Shown: piece by piece, positions 8,687 through 16,266 of the stretch
Layout: each line of letters begins with the position of its first letter
Numbering within the stretch: position 1 is the first letter of the stretch
From: a bacterium
Lineage (GTDB): Bacteria; Chloroflexota; Dormibacteria; Aeolococcales; Bog-877
Direction of reading: 5' to 3'
DNA length: 35,326 nt
Assembly (NCBI GenBank): GCA_021816695.1
Contig: JAKAXE010000016.1
Location: 1-35,326, forward strand
The notes under the pieces: model-generated
Databases searched by the model: none
What the model was told of the DNA's origin: nothing
What the model saw: the letters and a program-made list of their open reading frames with translations, nothing else
Made by a program: the position numbers and the translations under genes

Positions 8687-10066
8687 GTGCGCTCGCATTC
8701 GGACATAGTGGGGACCGAGGGGCCCCGTCCTCCCGCCGTCGGACGGTTGCTTCAGCACCCGGACGTCGCGGCCCTCGCCGCGCGCCACGGGAGGACGGCC
8801 ACGACCGCCGCGGTCCAGACCGCGGTAGCGGAGGCCCGGGAGGGGCGGCTCGTCCCCGGGGACGAGCCGGGGCTGGCGGTGCGCATCGCCCAGCTTCTGG
8901 ACGGCTCCCCGCGCCAGCTCCGGCGGGTCATCAACGGGACCGGAGTTGTCATCCACACCAACTTGGGGCGTGCCCCGCTGTCCGCTCGCGCGGCCGCTCG
9001 CGCGGCCGACCTGGCCGCGGGGTACACCAACCTGGAGCTGGACCTGCGAACCGGCCGGCGCGGTGACCGCCACTCTCTCCTTACCGACCTCCTGCGCCGG
9101 CTGGTGGGGGTGGAGGAGGCCATGGTGGTCAACAACGGGGCGGCGGCGGTGCTCCTGGCACTGACCGCGCTCTGTCGCGGGCGGGAGGTCCTGGTCTCTC
9201 GGGGCGAGGCCATCGAGATCGGTGGGGGCTTCCGGATTCCCGACATCCTCCGCCTCTCCGGCGCCAAGTTGGTGGAGGTGGGGACCACCAACCGCACTCG
9301 GGTGTCGGACTATGAGCAGGCCTGCACCCCCCGAACCGCGGCCTTCCTCCGGGTCCATCAGTCCAACTTCCGGATCACCGGGTTCACCACACGCCCGCGC
9401 CTCCCCGAGCTGGCGGCCGCGGCCCACCGGAGGGGTGTGCACCTCCTGGAGGACGTCGGCAGTGGACTCCTTCCCCCTGCCCCTTCCGGGGCCGCGAACG
9501 AGGCTCGGCTGGGCCGGAGCTGGGCAGACGGGGCGGACCTCATCTTCTGCAGCGGCGACAAGCTCCTAGGAGCAAGCCAGGCGGGGCTGGTGCTGGGACG
9601 GGCGCAGCTGGTGGAGACGCTGCGCCGACACCCCCTGGCGCGCGCCCTTCGCCCCGACAAACTCCAGCTGGCGGCGCTCGAGGAGACCCTGCGCTGCATC
9701 GAGGCGCCCGGCGGGCTGGAGCAGGTGCCGGTGTGGGCGATGCTCCGTGCGGATCCGCAGCGGCTGCGGCAGAGGTCGGAGCGGTGGGCCGACCAGCTCC
9801 GCCGGATTGGCGTTGCGGCTGAGGTGACGGCCACCGAGGGCGCCGTAGGGGGAGGCACCACCCCGGGGGACCCGCTTCCGTCCTTCGGCATCCACATCGC
9901 CTGTCCCCGGCCCGGGGCGGTCCGGCGGCGGCTTCTGGCGGCCGAGACCGCGGTGCTCTGCCTGGAACGCCCCGGCGGGATCGTCGTCGATGCGCGCTGC
10001 GTCCTCCCCGGGGAGGATCAGCCGCTGATCGCCGCCCTGGCGGCGGTCCTGGGGGCCGCCGCGTGA
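8687..10066 (+). CDS. selA: L-seryl-tRNA(Sec) selenium transferase SelA
   Basis: PLP enzyme of 459 residues that converts Ser-tRNA(Sec) to Sec-tRNA(Sec) using selenophosphate; the family forms a large ring-shaped homodecamer. Length matches the family (about 460). Recognisable SelA stretches are VINGTGVVIHTNLGRAPLS (81-99), AMVVNNGAAAVLLAL, RGEAIEIGGGFRIPDI, LVEVGTTNRT and the PLP-lysine segment FCSGDKLLGASQAG with Lys292. The start is a GTG with AGGTGAG (8674-8680) six bases before it. The final codons overlap the selB start by four bases (GTGA). It belongs to a selC-selA-selB-selD unit. The leader holds a SECIS-like hairpin and a small CCCG-CTT-CGGG hairpin (8655-8665). Confidence 0.97.
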   Translation: MRSHSDIVGTEGPRPPAVGRLLQHPDVAALAARHGRTATTAAVQTAVAEAREGRLVPGDEPGLAVRIAQLLDGSPRQLRRVINGTGVVIHTNLGRAPLSARAAARAADLAAGYTNLELDLRTGRRGDRHSLLTDLLRRLVGVEEAMVVNNGAAAVLLALTALCRGREVLVSRGEAIEIGGGFRIPDILRLSGAKLVEVGTTNRTRVSDYEQACTPRTAAFLRVHQSNFRITGFTTRPRLPELAAAAHRRGVHLLEDVGSGLLPPAPSGAANEARLGRSWADGADLIFCSGDKLLGASQAGLVLGRAQLVETLRRHPLARALRPDKLQLAALEETLRCIEAPGGLEQVPVWAMLRADPQRLRQRSERWADQLRRIGVAAEVTATEGAVGGGTTPGDPLPSFGIHIACPRPGAVRRRLLAAETAVLCLERPGGIVVDARCVLPGEDQPLIAALAAVLGAAA

Positions 10067-11973
10067 CCGAGCTGACCGTGGGGACCGCCGGACACATCGA
10101 CCACGGCAAGACCGCGCTGGTGCGGGCGCTCACCGGTGTGGACTGCGATCGGCTTCCCGAGGAGCAGGCTCGGGGGATGACCATCGAGCTGGGATTCGCC
10201 CCCCTGCGCCTCCCCTCCGGCCGGGAGGTCTCCGTTGTGGATGTGCCTGGCCATGAGCGGTTCCTACGCACCATGGCCGTGGGCGCCCGGTCCATCGATC
10301 TTGCGCTCCTGTGCGTGGCTGCGGACGACGGGGTGATGCCCCAGACCCGGGAGCACGCGGCGGTGCTCCGCCTGTTGCGGGTCCGCTCCGCCCTGGTCGC
10401 GGTCACCAAGCAGGACACCGCCCCGGAGGACGCCGAGGCTGTGGGCCGAAGCGCCCTCGAGCTGCTGCGTCAGGCCGGGGTTGCCGCGACCCGGGTGGTG
10501 GTGACCAGCTCGGCGACGGGCATGGGGCTACCGGAGCTGGCCGCCAAGATCGACGAGGAGCTGGCGGCCATCGCCGCCCCCCAGGACCGGGGCATCCCCC
10601 GGCTCCACGTCGATCGGAGCTTCTCCCGCCCCGGGGTTGGCACGGTGGTGACCGGGGTCCTCATGGACGGTCGGCTCACAGTCGGCCAGCAGGTGGAGGT
10701 CTTCCCCTCCGGGGCTCGGGGCCGGATCCTGGAGCTGCAGCGCCGGGGCCGGGCGGTAAAGGCGGTGGAGCCGGGGGGCCGGCTGGCCGCCTCCCTGCGG
10801 GGGGTGCCGGCGGAGCTGGCCCCGCGCGGGAGCGTGCTCGGCCGTCCCGGGGATGCCAGCGGCACCACCCTTGTTGACTGCCTTCTCGAGTCCCCCGAGG
10901 TGGGGGCTTCCGGACTCCGCCAGGGGGCCCAGGTGGAACTCCTCTGCGGCACCGCCACCAGCCGTGGGAGGGTCTGGCTGGCCGGGGAGGAACGACTGAC
11001 GACGGGCAGCCGGGGCTTCGCACAGCTCATGCTCGAGTCTCCCCTCTGGGCGATCCCCGGTGACCGGATCATCCTCAGAGGACAGGGACCGGTGTCCGTG
11101 CTCGCGGGCGGCGTGGTCCTGGACGCTCACCCGCGTCGGCACCGGCGCTGGGCAGATGCCCCATTGGACCGGTGGGCGGCCCGGGATAGGGCGCTCCAGC
11201 ACCAGCCGGATCTCGGAGCGCTCGCCGTCCTGGAGGTCGGCCAGGCCCCGGCGGGGCTGTCAGCCGCCGAGGTCGGCAGACGGGTCGGCTGCTCCCCGGA
11301 ACTCGTCTCAGCTGCACTTCAGGCGGCCGAGGATGGCGGGCAGTTGGCCCGATTGGGGCCGGTCCACATCGACTCCGGTAGGTTGGCCGAGCTCCGCTCG
11401 CAGGCGGTGGCCCGGGTGGCTTCCTACCAGCGGCTCCACCCACTGGAGCCGGGGATGCCCCGGCGCCAGCTCCTGGCGGAGCTCGGCTTGCAGCGCCCGG
11501 CGGTGGGGGACTCCCTGCTCTCCGAACTCGCCGCGGCGGGACTCCTGGAGCAGCGCGGAGGAACGGTGGCCGAATTGGGGAGCCTCCCTCCGGGCCGGAC
11601 CCCCCAGGTGGAGAGGGTGTCCCAGCTACTGCGGTCCGCGGGCAGGCTGCCCCCGGGGCCAGGGGAACTTCGCGCCGCGGGGCTCACCCGCCAGGTTGAG
11701 GGTTATCTGGTGCAGAGCGGGGAGGCGGCTCGGCTACCTGGGGGCGGGCTGATCTCCGCATCTGCTCTGGAGCAGATGGAGTCGGAGATCGAGGCGGAGC
11801 TGCGCCACTCTCCCGCCGGCCTCACCGTCGCCCAGCTCCGAGACCGGGTCGGCACCAGCCGCAGGATCCTGCTCCCGGTCTTGGAGCGCATGGAGGCCGG
11901 AGGGGAGTTCTCCCGGAGCGGGGACCTCCACCTCTGGCGTCCGGAGCGATCCCGGGAGCTGCAATGCGGCTGA
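10063..11973 (+). CDS. selB: Selenocysteine-specific elongation factor SelB
   Basis: GTPase of 636 residues that carries Sec-tRNA(Sec) to the ribosome at UGA codons marked by a SECIS hairpin. G motifs: GHIDHGKT (10-17), RGMTIELGFA (37-46), DVPGHERF (60-67), TKQD (115-118) and SSATGMG. The elongation-factor beta domains follow, with HVDRSFSRPGVGTVVTGVL opening domain 2. From about residue 360 the protein consists of winged-helix repeats that in known SelB bind SECIS RNA; the last is around LRDRVGTSRRILLPVLERMEAGGEF. Length fits bacterial SelB (about 600-640). The GTG start overlaps the selA stop and the 3' end overlaps selD by ten bases, so translation of all three is probably coupled. Confidence 0.96.
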   Translation: MTELTVGTAGHIDHGKTALVRALTGVDCDRLPEEQARGMTIELGFAPLRLPSGREVSVVDVPGHERFLRTMAVGARSIDLALLCVAADDGVMPQTREHAAVLRLLRVRSALVAVTKQDTAPEDAEAVGRSALELLRQAGVAATRVVVTSSATGMGLPELAAKIDEELAAIAAPQDRGIPRLHVDRSFSRPGVGTVVTGVLMDGRLTVGQQVEVFPSGARGRILELQRRGRAVKAVEPGGRLAASLRGVPAELAPRGSVLGRPGDASGTTLVDCLLESPEVGASGLRQGAQVELLCGTATSRGRVWLAGEERLTTGSRGFAQLMLESPLWAIPGDRIILRGQGPVSVLAGGVVLDAHPRRHRRWADAPLDRWAARDRALQHQPDLGALAVLEVGQAPAGLSAAEVGRRVGCSPELVSAALQAAEDGGQLARLGPVHIDSGRLAELRSQAVARVASYQRLHPLEPGMPRRQLLAELGLQRPAVGDSLLSELAAAGLLEQRGGTVAELGSLPPGRTPQVERVSQLLRSAGRLPPGPGELRAAGLTRQVEGYLVQSGEAARLPGGGLISASALEQMESEIEAELRHSPAGLTVAQLRDRVGTSRRILLPVLERMEAGGEFSRSGDLHLWRPERSRELQCG

Positions 11974-12986
11974 CCGAGCTCAGTGGCCAGGGGGGGTGCT
12001 CCGCCAAGATCGGACAGGAGGATCTGGCGGCGGTGTTCTCCGAACTTTTGACCCCGGCGGCAGGGCCCCTCTTGGTGTCCGCCGAGGGCATGGACGACGC
12101 CGCGGTCTACCAGGTGAGCGAGGAGCTGGCCCTCGTGGCGACCACCGACTTCTTCCCGCCTCCGGTGGACGACCCCCGGGACTACGGGGCCATCGCGACC
12201 GCCAACGCGCTCTCCGACGTGTACGCCATGGGGGGCAGCCCTCTGTTGCTTCTCAACCTGGTGGGCTTCGACCTGGCCGCCCTGGGCGGAGAGACGCTCC
12301 GGGAGATTCTGGAGGGAGGAGCGGAGGTCGCCAGCGAAGCGGGCTGTGCCGTGGCCGGCGGACATTCGATCCGCACCTCCGAGCCGATCTTCGGGTGCGC
12401 CGTGGTGGGCGCGGTGCATCCCCGCAGGGTGGTCACCAATTCATCGGCTCGCCCCGGGGACCGGCTGCTCCTGACCAAGCCCCTCGGTACAGGAGTGGTG
12501 CTGAGCGCCCACAAGCAGCAGCGCGTCGCGGCTGAGACGCTGGCGGAGGCGGTCTCGGTGATGCGCCGGCTGAATCGGAGCGCGGCCGCGGCCATGCTGG
12601 AGGGTGGGGCGAGCGCGGCCACCGACGTCACCGGGTTCGGCCTCCTGGGGCACGCCCACAACCTGGCTAAGGCCTCCGGGGTGGTGGTGCGCCTGCTGGC
12701 GGAGAGGCTGCCCGTCCTCCCCGGCGTCCGAGAGCTCATCCACCAAGGGCTCGTGCCGGGCGGCAGCCGCCGAAATTTGGAGCTGGCCCGCTCACGCTGC
12801 CGGATCGAGACCGGGGTTGACCCTCTGCTCCTTCAGCTGGCCTGCGACGCTCAGACCAGCGGCGGCCTCTTGATCGCCGCCCCGCCTCCCGGCGCCGACC
12901 TCATCCTCGCCGCCGGGGTGGGCGCGGTCGAAGTGGGGGAGGTGCTGCCTGGCCGGGGCGGGCAGCCGCCTGTCGAACTGGTCTAG
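11964..12986 (+). CDS. selD: Selenide, water dikinase (selenophosphate synthase) SelD
   Basis: Makes selenophosphate from selenide and ATP, the selenium donor for SelA. At 340 residues it has normal length. The N-terminal active-site loop GQGGCSAKI contains the catalytic Cys12 and Lys15; the second cysteine of the E. coli CGC motif is Ala here. It is known to be dispensable in E. coli. Other family stretches: DDAAVY, TTDFFPPPVDDPRDYGAIATANALSDVYAMGGSPL (split here by family blocks), AGGHSI, TDVTGFGLLGHAHNLA and CDAQTSGGLLIA. Unlike many selenium-using bacteria, this SelD has Cys rather than Sec at the catalytic site. The stop TAG overlaps the stop of the opposite-strand small gene within one CTAG. 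Confidence 0.96.
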   Translation: MRLTELSGQGGCSAKIGQEDLAAVFSELLTPAAGPLLVSAEGMDDAAVYQVSEELALVATTDFFPPPVDDPRDYGAIATANALSDVYAMGGSPLLLLNLVGFDLAALGGETLREILEGGAEVASEAGCAVAGGHSIRTSEPIFGCAVVGAVHPRRVVTNSSARPGDRLLLTKPLGTGVVLSAHKQQRVAAETLAEAVSVMRRLNRSAAAAMLEGGASAATDVTGFGLLGHAHNLAKASGVVVRLLAERLPVLPGVRELIHQGLVPGGSRRNLELARSRCRIETGVDPLLLQLACDAQTSGGLLIAAPPPGADLILAAGVGAVEVGEVLPGRGGQPPVELV

Positions 12987-13147
12987 GCCGCGCGCCGCGA
13001 ACTGGCGCGCAGCAGCCGCAGGGTGGCGACCGCCCGGCGGCGGTTGGCAGCAGGGGTCCCGGACCGCCGGCGAGAGCTATCCGTGACACCGCGCAGCTCG
13101 CGGGTGCGGTCCTCGACCATCAGGCGCAACAGAAGCGGGTTCATCAT
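12983..13147 (-). CDS. Small basic protein of 54 residues, unknown function
   Basis: Short frame starting with two ATGs (13147 and 13144). GAGGAG lies about five bases before the first, so it has a proper ribosome binding site. The product is strongly basic: it starts MMNPLLLRLMVEDRTREL and ends in an arginine-rich tail with RRRAVATLRLLRASSRRAA. No known domain is recognisable; the composition suggests nucleic-acid or membrane-surface contact. It diverges from the CGNR zinc-finger gene, and both start codons flank the same AT-rich control region. Its stop codon overlaps that of selD. The ribosome site and divergent promoter argue that it is real, but proof needs conservation in relatives. Confidence 0.55.
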   Translation of the reverse strand: MMNPLLLRLMVEDRTRELRGVTDSSRRRSGTPAANRRRAVATLRLLRASSRRAA

Positions 13148-13168
13148 CGTATCTCCTCAGAACTCTTA

Positions 13169-13197
13169 TTGCGATTTCGCTGATATGAGTATATCAT
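13169..13197 (+). promoter_or_regulatory. Promoter with overlapping palindromic operator
   Basis: TTGCGA (13169-13174) and TATCAT (13192-13197) are spaced by 17 bases and would start transcription near 13204, about 12 bases before the ATG at 13216. There is no ribosome binding site, so the mRNA would be nearly leaderless. A perfect inverted repeat TGATAT-GAGT-ATATCA (13181-13196) covers the spacer and the -10 box. A protein bound there would block this promoter and perhaps the divergent one. Confidence 0.55.
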
Positions 13198-13215
13198 CTC
13201 TTCAACACCAATGAA

Positions 13216-13842
13216 ATGAACTTTGACAGTTACGCGGATCTTGGAGTCGCGGCCGCGGCCGAGCTGGTCAACCACCTTACCGAGGGCTGGGCGCAGGGAG
13301 TGTTGCGACGGCTGCCTCAGTCCGGGCCCCAACGGGCGCGCCTGGCGGCGGCCACCGAAGCCGCCATCTGGGGCCGGGGATCGGCGCTCGGCGCCCCGGA
13401 GGCCGAGGAGCTGATCCTTCTGGCCGAGAGGCTTCGGGAGGTGTTCGCCAGCCTCGCCGCCGGTGACGCTGACCGCACCGCTTACCGGGTCAACTCTCTG
13501 CTGCGGGAATACCGCGCCGCACCCCAGCTGGCGACTCATGACGGCGAGGCCTGGCACCTTCACTTCCACAGCCAGGACCGGGAGGTGGGCCGGGTCGAGG
13601 CCCGGGGCGCGACCTGCGCCGTGGCCCTGGCCACCGTGATCGGGTCCGGGTGGTCCAGCCGGCTCGGGACCTGTGCCGCGGAGCGCTGCGACCTAGTCTT
13701 CGTGGACACCTCGCGCAACGGCAGCCGACGATTCTGCTCCTTGCGCTGCCTCAACCGGGACAAGGTGGCACGGTTCCGCAGCCGCCACCCGGAGGGCGCA
13801 CTGGTCGAGGGCCCCTTGCCCGGCTCCCCGCTGTCCCCCTGA
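13216..13842 (+). CDS. CGNR zinc-finger / ABATE-domain regulator
   Basis: Protein of 208 residues in the ABATE plus CGNR-zinc-finger family, often annotated as stress-related transcription regulators. The N-terminal ABATE-like helical domain runs to about residue 130 (LVNHLTEGWAQGVLRRLP ... LLAERLREVFASLAAGD). The C-terminal finger is CAAERCDLVFVDTSRNGSRRFCSLRCLNRDKVARFRSRH, described here in pieces: CAAERC, then FVDTSRNGSRRFC, then LRCLNRDKVARFR, giving four zinc-binding cysteines. CLNR replaces the CGNR signature. The ATG at 13216 lacks a ribosome site, fitting a near-leaderless transcript. It probably binds the palindrome in its own promoter and may also control the divergent 54-residue protein. 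Confidence 0.85.
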   Translation: MNFDSYADLGVAAAAELVNHLTEGWAQGVLRRLPQSGPQRARLAAATEAAIWGRGSALGAPEAEELILLAERLREVFASLAAGDADRTAYRVNSLLREYRAAPQLATHDGEAWHLHFHSQDREVGRVEARGATCAVALATVIGSGWSSRLGTCAAERCDLVFVDTSRNGSRRFCSLRCLNRDKVARFRSRHPEGALVEGPLPGSPLSP

Positions 13843-13889
13843 TCGGCGCACGGTTGACCCCAGCCCCCGCAGCGGAATAGGTTGAGGCG

Positions 13890-14516
13890 GTGCAGTGGTC
13901 GGCGTATGGGGAGTACCTGGCGCTCGCCGCGGTCCTGGTCCTGATCCCCGGCCCGGACTTCGCGGTGGTGACCCGGAACGCGCTGCTGGGGGGCGCCCGC
14001 CGCGGGCGCTCAGCGGCCCTGGGGATCAGCAGCGCCGATGCCATCCAGGGGACGCTGGCCGCCGCCGGGCTCAGCGTGGTGATCCTGAGGGTGCAGCCGC
14101 TCTTCCAGGCCATCCGCTGGGCCGGCGTCGTCTATCTCGCCTACCTGGGGCTCCAGGCCCTCCTCGCGGCCCTGCAACCGTCGGACGCGGCCGAGGACGG
14201 CGGGGCGGGCGCCACCCGGGCGGTCCGCAGCGGCTGGCGTCAGGGATTCCTCTCGAACATCACCAATCCCAAGGTGCTGGTCTTCTACCTGGCGGTGCTG
14301 CCGCAGTTCCTGCATCCGGGCTCGGGGATGGCCTGGGTGCTGGCCTTCGCCTGGAGCCACGCCCTGCTCTCATTGGCGTACCTGCTGGCCGTCTCGACAG
14401 GAATCGCCCGCCTTCGGCCACTCCTCCGGCGCCCGCGCATGCGCCGGGCGATGCACGCCGGCACGGGCGCCGCCCTGCTCTCCTTCAGCGCCCTCCTGGC
14501 CGCCGAGCGCTTCTGA
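13890..14516 (+). CDS. LysE/RhtB-family amino-acid exporter
   Basis: Inner-membrane exporter of 208 residues with about six hydrophobic segments. The family signature is near the N-terminus: LALAAVLVLIPGPDFAVVTRNALLGGARRG, given here as LVLIPGPDFAVVTRN and the following GGARRGRSAALGI. The middle reads RQGFLSNITNPKVLVFYLAVLPQFL in overlapping pieces, the NITNPK motif being typical of the family. Members export lysine, threonine, homoserine, leucine or related compounds; the substrate cannot be predicted. The GTG start at 13890 has only a weak GAGG just before it. It follows the CGNR gene by 47 bases on the same strand, and its stop faces that of the nrfD gene. Confidence 0.9.
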   Translation: MQWSAYGEYLALAAVLVLIPGPDFAVVTRNALLGGARRGRSAALGISSADAIQGTLAAAGLSVVILRVQPLFQAIRWAGVVYLAYLGLQALLAALQPSDAAEDGGAGATRAVRSGWRQGFLSNITNPKVLVFYLAVLPQFLHPGSGMAWVLAFAWSHALLSLAYLLAVSTGIARLRPLLRRPRMRRAMHAGTGAALLSFSALLAAERF

Positions 14517-14546
14517 GAGGGGTGGACCAGGCGGCCACCATCGTCC

Positions 14547-15461
14547 TCAGGACCCCTGGCTCTCCACCAGATAGCTGGGATCATCGGCGGCCTGGAACCC
14601 AGCCCGGTAGACCGCCTGACGCAGGAGGGCTGAGGATCCCAGGGAGATAGCTCCGCCGAGCCGCAGAAGGAACGGGCTCCGTCTCCCGGCGAGCACCAGC
14701 ACCGCGCTCGTCCACGAGGCGAGCCTGTGGGCCCGGGCGAGGCTACCGCCCCTGCCACTCCGGTAGGGCTCGGCCAGTGGTCCCAGCTGGGACTCCATGG
14801 CCAGGAAGGCGGCCTGCTCCAGCGCCGTCCCGACCACCACCATGCGGCGGGACACCGGCCTTCCCTCCTCCGGGCCGGCCAGACAGAGAGCCCCACCGGC
14901 GGCCGCCAGCGAGCTCCCGGAGAAGACAAAAGGCAGGAGGTGGCGTCCCCCGCGCCAGATGGGGTTGGCGGTGTCGCCCAGGAGCACCGCTGTGTAGTTG
15001 GCGAGAATCGGCCCCAGGATGCCTGCCGCCCCTTCCATCGTTCCGATGACCGCCACCGGGAGGCCGGCCAGGTCCGCCGCCTCGGCCATCCCCAGAGCGC
15101 TCCCGAAGCCGGCCAGGGTCCAGCTCCCCAGGCTCATCGGGGAGGTCGGCCGCACCACCCTCAGCATGTTCAGGAACCGTGCCGGACGCCCCAGGTCGGA
15201 GATCAGCAGCGCCGGGCTCACCAGCGCCCCCGCCAGCGCCATGCGGCGAGCGGTCCGGCCCATCCGGTGCTGCCCGGACCAGCGGGCCAGGATGGAGGCG
15301 GCGGCGAGGGCACCAGCGGTGCCTCCGGTGAAGAAGTAGAGGGGTACCTCCCAGGTCCAGGCGGGGCGCCGCACGATCGGTAGTCCGTAGTAGGACCGGG
15401 GCCGCTCCCGCGGCACCAGCGGCCTTTCCGCCGGCTCCTCCCGCCCTCCTACCGCCGCCAT
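14547..15461 (-). CDS. nrfD: NrfD/PsrC-type membrane subunit of the formate dehydrogenase
   Basis: Polytopic membrane protein of 304 residues with about eight hydrophobic segments, belonging to the NrfD/polysulfide-reductase PsrC family. Family-like features are the N-terminal TWEVPLYFFTGGTAGALAAA, LLISDLGRPARFLNMLRV and the SPMSLGSWTLAGFG region. Such subunits anchor molybdoenzyme complexes and exchange electrons with quinones without haem. The reading frame is open to 15809, but that part lies inside the iron-sulfur subunit gene. The ATG at 15461 overlaps the beta-subunit stop by 13 bases and starts a normal NrfD protein. It takes the place of the cytochrome-b gamma subunit of E. coli formate dehydrogenase-N. 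Confidence 0.88.
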   Translation of the reverse strand: MAAVGGREEPAERPLVPRERPRSYYGLPIVRRPAWTWEVPLYFFTGGTAGALAAASILARWSGQHRMGRTARRMALAGALVSPALLISDLGRPARFLNMLRVVRPTSPMSLGSWTLAGFGSALGMAEAADLAGLPVAVIGTMEGAAGILGPILANYTAVLLGDTANPIWRGGRHLLPFVFSGSSLAAAGGALCLAGPEEGRPVSRRMVVVGTALEQAAFLAMESQLGPLAEPYRSGRGGSLARAHRLASWTSAVLVLAGRRSPFLLRLGGAISLGSSALLRQAVYRAGFQAADDPSYLVESQGS

Positions 15462-16207
15462 CTGATCGCTCCTGCCAGGCCGCCCACCAAGAGCCAGGCC
15501 GCCACTGACGCCGCTCCCCACATGGTGACCACGTCCCGGCGCCGGTACTCCGGGCGGGGTGGGAGCCCATACACCTCGGGCCGGTCCAGCAGGAGAAAGA
15601 AGGCGCCGAAGCCGCCCACGCCGTCCGACTCGTCGACCCCGTAGAGGCCCGCCTCCTCGCCCCCCGGCTGGGCTCGCACCTGCTCCAGGCGGGCGTGGGC
15701 CGTCTCGCGAAGCTCCGCCAGGGGCCCGAACTGGATGGACGCCGTCGGGCAGGCCTTGGCGCAGGCGGGCTGCTCCCCGATCTTGAGGCGGTCGTAGCAG
15801 AGGGTGCACTTGAAGGCCCGGCCGTCGTCCTCCCGGCGCTCGATCACCCCGAAGGGGCAGGCGACCACGCAGTAACCGCAGCCGTTGCAGACGTCGTCCT
15901 GGACCACCACCGTCCCGAACTCAGATCGGAAGATCGCCCCGGTGGGGCAGACCTCCAGACAGGCGGCCCGGGTGCAGTGCTTGCACACGTCGGAGCTCAT
16001 GAGCCATCTCACCCCGGCCGCGTCGTCCTGGCGCACCCGCTCCACAAAGGCCACGTGGCGCCAGCTGTTCGCCCCCAGCCGCAGGGTGTTGTCGTAGGAG
16101 TTGCCGCTCCAGGCCGGCTTGGAGTCGGGCACCCCGTTCCACTCCTTGCAGGCCACCTCGCAGGCCTTGCAACCGATGCAGACCGAGCTGTCGGTGAAGA
16201 ACCCCAT
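15449..16207 (-). CDS. Formate dehydrogenase iron-sulfur (beta) subunit
   Basis: Electron-transfer subunit of 252 residues with four [4Fe-4S] cluster motifs: CIGCKACEVACKEW near the start, CKHCTRAACLEVCP, CNGCGYCVVACPFGV and CTLCYDRLKIGEQPACAKACP. A C-terminal hydrophobic helix (VAAWLLVGGLAGAI) would anchor it. The start ATG at 16207 has GGAGG seven bases upstream and gives the family N-terminus MGFFTDSSVCIG. A GTG at 16270 overlapping the alpha stop would add 21 unconserved residues. It lies between the catalytic and NrfD genes and passes electrons from one to the other. Confidence 0.94.
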   Translation of the reverse strand: MGFFTDSSVCIGCKACEVACKEWNGVPDSKPAWSGNSYDNTLRLGANSWRHVAFVERVRQDDAAGVRWLMSSDVCKHCTRAACLEVCPTGAIFRSEFGTVVVQDDVCNGCGYCVVACPFGVIERREDDGRAFKCTLCYDRLKIGEQPACAKACPTASIQFGPLAELRETAHARLEQVRAQPGGEEAGLYGVDESDGVGGFGAFFLLLDRPEVYGLPPRPEYRRRDVVTMWGAASVAAWLLVGGLAGAIRWRR

Positions 16208-16266
16208 CCGAGTTCCTCCGTCCTGCCACAGGGGCAGCGCCAGTGCCGGCAGCCGCGGCCCGGGGG

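Noticed and set aside
8985-9008. Tandem repeat of GCTCGCGCGGCC in selA
   Set aside because: It encodes an Ala/Arg helix (ARAAARAA) and is not long enough or elsewhere repeated to be more than local duplication.
15462-15809. Longer NrfD reading frame
   Set aside because: It lies inside the iron-sulfur subunit gene, whose cysteine motifs show the correct frame there.
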